NCBI RefSeq assembly: GCF_900110645.1
Contig: NZ_FOFB01000009.1
Coordinates: forward strand, 70,517-134,516
Direction: 5' to 3'
Source of the DNA: Neolewinella agarilytica
GTDB taxonomy: Bacteria > Bacteroidota > Bacteroidia > Chitinophagales > Saprospiraceae
Length of the DNA stretch: 64,000 nt
Position numbers and translations under genes: made by a program. Below are positions 57,783-64,000 of this stretch, piece after piece. The notes under the pieces are model-generated. The model made no database searches, was not told the origin of the DNA, and was given only the letters and a program-made list of their open reading frames with translations. The first letter of the stretch is position 1. Each line of letters starts with the position of its first letter.

Positions 57783-59060
57783 ATGAAATACTCCATCCAG
57801 CTTTTTCTTTTATTCTTGCTGCCCTTTATCCTGCCGGCGCAATCTTCCATTACCTACCTCCACTGCGGTCGTATTCTCGACGGGGTGGGAGGGGAGTTAA
57901 CCGAGCAAACTATCGTGGTGGAAGATGGAAAAATCAGTCGTATTGAGGCAGGTTATGTGGGCGCTGCCGCAGGTGCAAAGGTGGTTGATTTAAAGCAGAG
58001 CACCGTCATGCCCGGTTTTATTGATCTGCACGTACACGTAGAGTCTGAGTTAAACCCCCGGGCCTACATTGAACGCTTCACCAAGAACCCCGCCGACGTC
58101 GCCCTCCGGGCCACGACCTACATGCGTAAGACCATCGCTGCTGGCTTCACCACCGTGCGTGACCTTGGGGGCAGCGGGGTAAATATCTCCTTGCGGGATG
58201 CCATTAACGAAGGCTATATCATCGGCCCCCGCATCTTTACGGCGGAGAAAGCCATTGCAACCACCGGCGGCCACGCCGACCCCTCCAATGGCCGCAACGA
58301 AGAACTGGCTTTTGATGCCGGGCCGGAGGCCGGCGTTGTTAATTCCGCCGACGAAGCCTGGAAGGCGGTCCGGACCCGCTATAAAAACGGAGCAGACTGC
58401 ATCAAAATCACTGCCACCGGAGGGGTGCTCTCCGTTGCCAAAGACGGTCAGGGCGCTCAGTTCCGCAACGAGGAGCTGGAAGCTATTGTCACCGCGGCCA
58501 AAGAATACGGCATGCACACCGCCGCCCACGCCCACGGTGTTGGTGGAATGCAACGTGCCATCAAAGCTGGCATCACCACCATTGAGCACGGGACGCTGAT
58601 GGACGATGAAACCGCTGACCTCATGATCGAATACGGGACTTACCTCGTGCCCACGCTCAGTGCCGGCTCCTACGTCGCCGAGAAAGCCAAAACCCCCGGC
58701 TTCTTTCCGGCCATCATCGTTCCCAAAGCCATCGAGATTGGCTCGCAGCAAAAAGAAATATTCACCCGAAACTACGCCCGCGGCGTGAAAATCGCTTTCG
58801 GCACCGACTCCGGAGTGAGCCCCCACGGAGACAATGCCAAGGAGTTTGGCTACCTCGTGGAATGTGGGGTTAAGCCCATGGACGCCATTATATCCGCCAC
58901 GTCTACGGCCGCCATGATCCTGGGGCAAAAAGAAACGCTTGGGCAAATCAAACCCGGCTTTACCGCTGATATTGTGGCCGTGTTGGGTAATCCATTAGAG
59001 GATATTCATCTACTGGAAAAGGTGGATTTTGTGATGAAGGACGGGCGGAGAGTGAAGTGA
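57783..59060 (+). CDS. Secreted amidohydrolase (imidazolonepropionase/prolidase-like)
   Basis: 425 aa from the ATG at 57783, chosen because it starts a clear signal peptide (IQLFLLFLLPFILPAQ). The frame is open further upstream, but there it overlaps the divergent DoxX-like gene. Metal-dependent amidohydrolase fold: HVH at 83-85, the Lys in IKITATGG (probable carbamylated bridge), His in AHAHG and IEHGT, and the Asp in GTDSG. The C-terminal barrel edge LGQIKPGFTADIVAVLGNP is standard. Members of this group hydrolyse Xaa-Pro or other N-acyl dipeptides, or cyclic amides; substrate not predictable. Copy 12 of the dispersed element encodes GAAAGAK in the N-terminal beta-sandwich. Confidence 0.88.
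   Translation: MKYSIQLFLLFLLPFILPAQSSITYLHCGRILDGVGGELTEQTIVVEDGKISRIEAGYVGAAAGAKVVDLKQSTVMPGFIDLHVHVESELNPRAYIERFTKNPADVALRATTYMRKTIAAGFTTVRDLGGSGVNISLRDAINEGYIIGPRIFTAEKAIATTGGHADPSNGRNEELAFDAGPEAGVVNSADEAWKAVRTRYKNGADCIKITATGGVLSVAKDGQGAQFRNEELEAIVTAAKEYGMHTAAHAHGVGGMQRAIKAGITTIEHGTLMDDETADLMIEYGTYLVPTLSAGSYVAEKAKTPGFFPAIIVPKAIEIGSQQKEIFTRNYARGVKIAFGTDSGVSPHGDNAKEFGYLVECGVKPMDAIISATSTAAMILGQKETLGQIKPGFTADIVAVLGNPLEDIHLLEKVDFVMKDGRRVK
57959..57980 (-). repeat. Dispersed 20-bp element, copy 12
   Basis: On the minus strand TTTGCACCTGCGGCAGCGCC, in the amidohydrolase gene (GAAAGAK). Confidence 0.7.
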
Positions 59061-59205
59061 GCCGATCAATGCAAAGTGTGCGGCCAACAACTTTTACGTA
59101 CGATTGTCTCTGTCTTTGCATTCGTGTAGTAAGAACACAGAATAAATAATGCTGTATTTTGTGGTCGCAGGTGGATTGTCCTCCTCCGGATTTTAAGTAT
59201 CGATC

Positions 59206-61713
59206 ATGCAAAATTTACTTCGTTCTTGTTTTACTCTTCTTTTCTTTTTTACGCTTGCTGTTTCCTTTGCACAGATCAACGTTCGGCCGAGCGGAAGCAG
59301 TGGCAGCGGTTATCCGGCAATACTTGCCGCCGGGCTTGATTATGAGGACCCCGACTGTGTTCATACCACCTTCGGGCCACACATTACTCAACATTTTGAT
59401 GAGTTGCTGCAGCGGAACGTTTTCCGTTTTCACAGCCACATTGAGGAAGATAACGATCGTTGCCGGGTCTTTGACCGCGTTCGTATGGAGATCAAAGGTG
59501 GGCCTAACACCAACCCGGAGGCCCAGCACCTGATCAATACCAGCTCCTGGTATCGCTGGAAGTTTAAGCTACCCGCTGACTTTGTGGGCACCTCTTCCTT
59601 TTGTCACATCTTTCAGAATAAACTCGTTGGCGGAGAGGATGCGGGTTTACCCATTCTGACCCTGACGGCCAGGGCTTCTGTCTTGCAGTTTAGTCACAGA
59701 GGCGGAGAAACGGGCACGGACCTCGGCGTGCTGACTCAGGCAGACCTTGACCTTTTCCGTGGCCGCTGGGTGGAAGTTTACCTTAGACAATTACACGCCG
59801 AAGCCGGAGAAGTAGAACTGAATATCCGCGACCTCAGCACCGGAGAGACCATTCTGGCCTACGAGAATAACAATATCGACCTCTGGCGAACGGGCGGCCA
59901 ATACGACCGGCCGAAGTGGGGGATTTACCGCAGTAAGTCAGCGGTGCTGAAGGATGAAACGGCTGACTTTGCCGACTTCTGTATCTCCGAAAGCAGCGCC
60001 GCTCTTTGCCCGCCGGAGCCTACTCTAATTGCGGATACCGAAGCACCGACGAGCCCGCAGAATCTGGTCGCCAGTGAGGTGATGATCGCCTCACTGAACC
60101 TTAGTTGGGACGCAGCAACGGATAACATCGGAGTGGATGCTTACCGCCTCTTTCAGGACGGGACGGAAGTCTGGTCCGGGCAGGCAACATCAACCACGGT
60201 TAGTGGGCTTAGGGGCTCAACGACCTACGACTTTTCCGTCCGGGCAATTGACCCCTCAGGTAATGTTTCCGGCTTTAGCGATACGCTGTCCGTTACCACT
60301 ACCGATTCAACGGCTCTGCCCGGGCTGCCCGGCAGTCCTTTTCCCGGAGATGGCGCCACGAATCAGAACACAGAAGCTACGCTCCGATGGAGTGGCGGCG
60401 ATAATACGGTAAGCTATAACGTCTATTTTGGTACGGAGACGGACCCGCCGCTGGTCCGCAATCAAAGCGGAACGTCTTACGTGCCGGATTTAGCGGAATC
60501 GACCACTTATTACTGGCGCATCGGGGGAGTGAATGATTACGGAGAGACACTAAGCCCGCTGTGGACTTTCACTACGGGAACGGGTAACACGGATGCTCCC
60601 TGGTATCTCTTCCGGGGCAACGCCCGGCCGGAAGAGGAAGGCGACCTATGGGAACTTAATAATGCCCCCGATGCCCCCATCGTTGACGCTACGTCCACAG
60701 ATCCGGCAGCGGCGGAAAACTCCTTCTATTCCTTCCATGATGCCAGCGGAGACAATTTCCGCTGGCGCTACCGCTATACGGAAAGCGATACTTCCATTAC
60801 GGTAGTTGCCCGCTTTAAGGCCATCTCTCCGGAGGTCGACGGGATTAGCTTTTTTGAAATCCGGGGCTTCGGCTGGCGGGAGAAAGTCCGCATTAATCAG
60901 TCCTCCGTCAGACTGGAAAGATCGGTGTCGTCGGCCGAACGAGCATTGCCCTTTGACCTGAGTGAAGACTTTCATGTTATCAGAATTACGATGTCAGGAC
61001 CAAACGTAACGGTCTATCTCGATGAAGACCCAGAGCCTTTTTTAATGGGCATTAGTGCGGAAGAAAACACCAGCGAATTTTTTGAATGGGGCAAATCTTC
61101 CGGACAGGAATATGGGGCTACCATTGACTGGATTGCCGTAACGGTTAACGGAGAGTATGCTCCGGGCGAAGGGGCGGAGCTGCCAGAGGACCTTGTGTTG
61201 AGCCGGGATGCAGCCCTGTCAGAAATCACTATTGACGAGGTGCCGATCGATACTTTTGCCCCGGATGTTACGACTTACTACTACGATTTCTCCTCCGGGG
61301 AATTACCGCTTATCGATTTTCAAACACGGTCCGCTTTGGCGAGCACTGAAGTGATGATGGAAGAAGGAACAAGCTCCATCATTCATACGATAAGTGTTAC
61401 GGCCGAGGACGGTATTACTAAGCGGGATTACGTGGTCGTCGTGATCTTCCCGCTCTCTTCCGAAGACCCTGCCTTCGCCACCGTTCAACTCTTCCCTAAC
61501 CCGGTAGAGAGCTTCCTGCAAGTGGATATGGGAGATCTGTCATTGGTTGGCGGAGAGATATTGCTCTACGAAAGTTCGGGGCGCTTTCTTCGGTCGTACC
61601 AACTTAATGGGGAGCCACGACTCGATCTTAGCGGCGTGAAACCCGGCCTTCACACTCTGCTCTTTCAACTGGCCGACGGCCGGAGTTTTGCCCGCCGGGT
61701 AACCATTCGCTGA
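59206..61713 (+). CDS. Polysaccharide-lyase-like T9SS-exported protein
   Basis: 835 aa. Signal peptide 1-22 (FTLAVSFAQ). Residues about 40-265 form a jelly-roll with RMEIKGGPNT, WYRWKFKLPADF, a His in HIFQNKL, RWVEVYLR and RPKWGIYRS...LKDE, the layout of heparin-lyase-I-like/Polysacc_lyase domains. Two FN3-like modules follow (about 277-365 and 372-462), then a second LamG-like jelly-roll (about 465-660), a cadherin-like segment and a type-A T9SS sorting domain (LFPNPVESFLQVD...RRVTIR). Likely an exported lyase or carbohydrate binder acting on acidic polysaccharides; catalytic residues cannot be confirmed from sequence alone. It stands 145 bp after the amidohydrolase. Confidence 0.75.
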   Translation: MQNLLRSCFTLLFFFTLAVSFAQINVRPSGSSGSGYPAILAAGLDYEDPDCVHTTFGPHITQHFDELLQRNVFRFHSHIEEDNDRCRVFDRVRMEIKGGPNTNPEAQHLINTSSWYRWKFKLPADFVGTSSFCHIFQNKLVGGEDAGLPILTLTARASVLQFSHRGGETGTDLGVLTQADLDLFRGRWVEVYLRQLHAEAGEVELNIRDLSTGETILAYENNNIDLWRTGGQYDRPKWGIYRSKSAVLKDETADFADFCISESSAALCPPEPTLIADTEAPTSPQNLVASEVMIASLNLSWDAATDNIGVDAYRLFQDGTEVWSGQATSTTVSGLRGSTTYDFSVRAIDPSGNVSGFSDTLSVTTTDSTALPGLPGSPFPGDGATNQNTEATLRWSGGDNTVSYNVYFGTETDPPLVRNQSGTSYVPDLAESTTYYWRIGGVNDYGETLSPLWTFTTGTGNTDAPWYLFRGNARPEEEGDLWELNNAPDAPIVDATSTDPAAAENSFYSFHDASGDNFRWRYRYTESDTSITVVARFKAISPEVDGISFFEIRGFGWREKVRINQSSVRLERSVSSAERALPFDLSEDFHVIRITMSGPNVTVYLDEDPEPFLMGISAEENTSEFFEWGKSSGQEYGATIDWIAVTVNGEYAPGEGAELPEDLVLSRDAALSEITIDEVPIDTFAPDVTTYYYDFSSGELPLIDFQTRSALASTEVMMEEGTSSIIHTISVTAEDGITKRDYVVVVIFPLSSEDPAFATVQLFPNPVESFLQVDMGDLSLVGGEILLYESSGRFLRSYQLNGEPRLDLSGVKPGLHTLLFQLADGRSFARRVTIR

Positions 61714-61746
61714 CGGTAACCAACGACCCTTTGACGGCGTTCCGCT

Positions 61747-61765
61747 TTGCACCTGCGGCCGCGCC
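61747..61765 (+). repeat. Dispersed 20-bp element, copy 13
   Basis: TTGCACCTGCGGCCGCGCC in the 62-bp gap between two convergent genes; matches copy 2 over 19 bases. Confidence 0.75.
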
Positions 61766-61775
61766 TGTCCCTGTA

Positions 61776-63314
61776 CTAGCGGATGGTATCCCGGAGAATC
61801 AGGCGGCCTTCAGTATCACTAATGTAGCTGTAGGTTATAGCAACGCTGCCATCTGTAAGCTTTTTTCTCTCGACATTCTCCAGCTTCAGCTTAAAGGGCA
61901 TCTTCGCCCGGACGACGGAGTCTACGTATGTTGGTGTCCTTAATTCAAGGGGAATCTGTCGGAGTTGCACCGTCCTGGCAATGATGCTTTCGCGGCCGGC
62001 AATCCACCGATCATTACTGGAGGCGGTTGAAGTCGCGACTGTCTGATTATTATCTTTCATCGCCTGCCGGTCAGCATTTTCCCTGACGGGGCGGGTAGTC
62101 TTTACCTCTGGCGACGTAAGGTCATTTTCCCGGGCATCCTCCGTTGGTTGCGTGCTGGTCGTCCTCTTCGGCTCTTGTGGGGCATCCTCCTTTGCTTCAT
62201 CGAGGGCTAATTGGTCCTCCTTGACGGGGGGCGCGACGACGGGCTCCTCAATGGCAACGGTCGTAGTAGTGTCTGTTCCTTCAGAAGGCAGGAACAGAAA
62301 GGTAGCGACTACGAGCACCAGGGCAAGTACGGCCGCACTCATCCAGCCGCCATACTGTTTTCGACCAGACTCTCTTTTGGGCGCTGGGGCAGGAGGTGGA
62401 GCATGGTCAACCCTACTCCCTCCATCGTTCGCCAGTATTATCTCAGGCGCAGGTAAGGGGCTGGCCGATGGGGCAGGAGCGACAATCGGTGGTGGTGGCG
62501 CAGAATAGGAAGATTCGACCGACGGCTCAAGCACCATCATTTCCTCTGCCACAATCTGTGGAGCGTCCATCACACGAATTAAAGGGGGCTCTACTTCTTC
62601 CGCCAGCTCTGCCGCAACCGTAATCGGGCGGCTGAGGACAATATTCTTCGTCCGTTCCTTTTCCCCGACCGTAATTAAAACCGATATCTTAAGTATCAGG
62701 TCGTGCTGTCCTTCCCGCAGCGGACGGACGTTGAAAACCCATTCGGTAGCCATAAATTCATCAACGACTTGCTCCCCGTCGGAAAGCAGCAGGATGTCAA
62801 AGGCCCGATTACCAGACGGGCAGGGGTCAAGAATTTCTACTTCCATCACCTCCGATACGGGGATTTCCTCCAGGGAGATACTATCGTCAAAGGGCAGGCC
62901 TTCCAGCACCTGGTTGAGCAGGTGTGCAATCCGGACCAGACATTTGTGCGTTTCCCGGACGGCCATCTTTGGGGGCACCTGATAGAGCAGGTGGCCTGGT
63001 TTTAACTCAGGGCGGCTCGTGCTGGCTTCCGTTGAAAAATCGTGAAGGGTGAGATGGTCAACGAAGGTGAGCAGGTCCAGCCGCAACTCGTTCCGCAAAA
63101 TGGCCAGCTGATCCGTCGAGAGGGTGTTATTGATGTCGAAGTCAATAATATCATTGGCCCGTCCATTGAGAAGGGTGACCTGGTTGGCCTTGGGCCGGCC
63201 TGCCGGTAAGGCACCTTCCAGCAGGTGAAAGGCTGTTTCCAGGTCGGCGTCAGCTACCGCAAGGCGAATCTGGTCCTGTAGCTCACTTAACTGTTCGGGG
63301 GTGATAATGGGCAT
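61776..63314 (-). CDS. Effector-associated-domain (EAD11-like) membrane protein
   Basis: 512 aa from MPIITPEQLSELQDQIRLAV at 63314. Residues about 5-85 look like a helical effector-associated domain of the EAD11 type: paired helices ETAFHLLEGAL and VTLLNGRANDIIDFDI, then LAILRNELRLDLLTFVDHL. These death-domain-like adaptors link sensors to effectors in bacterial conflict systems. Residues about 110-240 form an Ig-like beta-sandwich (MEVEILDP...EWVFNVRPLREGQHDLILKI). A Pro/Ala-rich stretch precedes one membrane helix (about 325-345, WMSAAVLALVLVVATFLFL), then a charged low-complexity tail and a short conserved end. No enzyme domain is present, so it would act as an adaptor or receptor, with its EAD in the cytoplasm. 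No partner EAD protein is in the window. Confidence 0.6.
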   Translation of the reverse strand: MPIITPEQLSELQDQIRLAVADADLETAFHLLEGALPAGRPKANQVTLLNGRANDIIDFDINNTLSTDQLAILRNELRLDLLTFVDHLTLHDFSTEASTSRPELKPGHLLYQVPPKMAVRETHKCLVRIAHLLNQVLEGLPFDDSISLEEIPVSEVMEVEILDPCPSGNRAFDILLLSDGEQVVDEFMATEWVFNVRPLREGQHDLILKISVLITVGEKERTKNIVLSRPITVAAELAEEVEPPLIRVMDAPQIVAEEMMVLEPSVESSYSAPPPPIVAPAPSASPLPAPEIILANDGGSRVDHAPPPAPAPKRESGRKQYGGWMSAAVLALVLVVATFLFLPSEGTDTTTTVAIEEPVVAPPVKEDQLALDEAKEDAPQEPKRTTSTQPTEDARENDLTSPEVKTTRPVRENADRQAMKDNNQTVATSTASSNDRWIAGRESIIARTVQLRQIPLELRTPTYVDSVVRAKMPFKLKLENVERKKLTDGSVAITYSYISDTEGRLILRDTIR

Positions 63315-63378
63315 GAATCTCTTTATGGGTGAAGGCAAGATACGGTAATTGTGGCAGGGCTCCACGACGAAGGCGGAT

Positions 63379-63503
63379 TAACCACAGAGGTACAAAGAGG
63401 TCGCCACAGAGGTACACAGAGTGATCATAACGTGGTACTATTCACTCATTCCTTCATTCTCTCCTTCTCTCATTCCTTCATTCACTCATTCACTCATTCA
63501 CTC
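63379..63503. repeat. Intergenic tandem repeats (CCACAGAGGTAC and CATTCACT)
   Basis: CCACAGAGGTAC occurs twice at 63383-63415 with a variant linker, a phrase common in Bacteroidota spacers. From 63441 to 63503 a tandem of CATTCACT and close variants runs almost into the stop codon of the next minus-strand gene. Confidence 0.7.
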
Positions 63504-63510
63504 CTTTCCC

Positions 63511-64000
63511 TCACTCCGTCTTCAACCCAAAGGTCCGTTGCTCCAGAATTATCCGGCCACTGATCTCAATGCCGGCGGAGGAGAGCGTATCGGTCATCGG
63601 CCAGCTGGTCAGGTAAAGGTCTGCTTTAGCGGAATCCTGGACAAGGGGAATACCCGCCTTACGGAAATAGGGCAGGGCCGGGGAATAGTCTTTATGGTCA
63701 GGGATGTAAGTAGGGAGCTTCAGCTCAACCTGCTGGCTGAGGCGGTCGGGCCAGTTACGGCCCGTTTCAAAATAAGGATATACCTGTACCCAAAAGAACA
63801 GCACGCCGAGCATGCCCGACAGAATACTTCCGCCCAGGGAGAAATCCCGCTTGTCTCCGTAGAGGCCGATGACGCCCAGGAGCGAGAATATCCAGTAGGC
63901 AGCAGCCATACCCAGCGCGGCGCGGAAGCCCGCGCCCGCAAAGGTCAGCCCCGCACCGGAGAGCGCGAAAAAGGCCGCCAGGAAGGCCAGTACGAGGTGC
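63511..64000 (-). CDS. Membrane protein of unknown function (partial, N-terminus outside window)
   Basis: The reading frame is open to the window edge on the minus strand; the Met at 63909 is probably internal, because the 30 codons before it continue a hydrophobic helix (LVLAFLAAFFALSGAGLTF). At least three membrane helices are visible (about 63940-63995, 63860-63910 and 63795-63840), followed by an about 90-residue soluble C-terminal part (YIPDHKDYSPALPYF, ADLYLTSWPMTD, ISGRIILEQRTFG). I do not recognise a family. It lies upstream of the EAD protein on the same strand, with a 196-bp repeat-filled gap, so a link is possible but not shown. Confidence 0.7.
   Translation of the reverse strand, partial: HLVLAFLAAFFALSGAGLTFAGAGFRAALGMAAAYWIFSLLGVIGLYGDKRDFSLGGSILSGMLGVLFFWVQVYPYFETGRNWPDRLSQQVELKLPTYIPDHKDYSPALPYFRKAGIPLVQDSAKADLYLTSWPMTDTLSSAGIEISGRIILEQRTFGLKTE

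Noticed and set aside
59161-59173. Further copy of the 20-bp element (TCGCAGGTGG)
   Set aside because: Only 11 bases match and the exact GCACCTGCG core is broken; it may be a decayed copy but is not counted.

Overview
The window looks like chromosomal DNA of a Bacteroidota bacterium, most likely a Saprospirales/Lewinella-type marine glider or polymer degrader. The signs are several very large secreted proteins, of which three end in type IX secretion (T9SS) type-A sorting domains, SprB-type adhesin repeats, a sensor kinase with Reg_prop/Y_Y_Y architecture, LytTR regulators, and promoters of the TAnnTTTG type. I see no phage, IS element, tRNA, rRNA or CRISPR array. Twenty-seven genes are called, and both end genes run off the window.

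Layout. 0-4.4 kb: partial SH3-like secreted protein (-), 5'-nucleotidase-type lipoprotein, PhnA/YjdM protein, DUF1761 membrane protein (-), and a REC-LytTR response regulator. 4.6-32.8 kb (all -): a block of four surface genes, in transcription order a 593-aa outer-membrane barrel, a 2226-aa TANFOR/FN3-type protein, a 720-aa FN3 protein, and a 5797-aa SprB-like adhesin with more than 53 Ig-like repeats. 33-38 kb: a divergently transcribed Reg_prop sensor kinase, a LytTR-only regulator without receiver domain, and a GAF histidine kinase. 38.1-41.2 kb: rplM-rpsI-rpsB-tsf, closed by a strong terminator. 41.6-53.5 kb: a T9SS-exported M14 carboxypeptidase with Cys-rich repeats and a 2592-aa SdrD-B-like protein. 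53.8-61.7 kb: asparaginase lipoprotein, MmcQ/YjbR protein, a sugar porter coupled to two DoxX-like membrane proteins, a secreted amidohydrolase, and a polysaccharide-lyase-like T9SS protein. 61.8-64 kb: an effector-associated-domain (EAD) membrane protein and a partial membrane protein.

The most notable points are at DNA level. (1) A 10-bp element (CTTCGGAAAG) occurs as a direct repeat with 21-bp period at two places only: upstream of the surface operon and upstream of the LytTR-only gene. In both it has the same orientation and lies exactly 30 bp from a -7-like box. This predicts that the LytTR regulator controls both itself and the adhesin operon. (2) A dispersed GC-rich ~20-bp element (consensus TTGCACCTGCGKCCGCGCCC) occurs at least 13 times in both orientations, in intergenic DNA, signal-peptide codons and protein linkers. 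(3) Several intergenic gaps hold palindromes built from inverted tandem heptamers/octamers. (4) The giant genes show higher-order repeats: 3 x 696 bp, an 8-9-repeat block duplication, and 3 x 561 bp.

Taken together, the 4.6-38 kb region can be read as one regulated cell-surface module: signal perception (Reg_prop kinase, GAF kinase), transcription control (LytTR) and output (barrel plus three large surface proteins).
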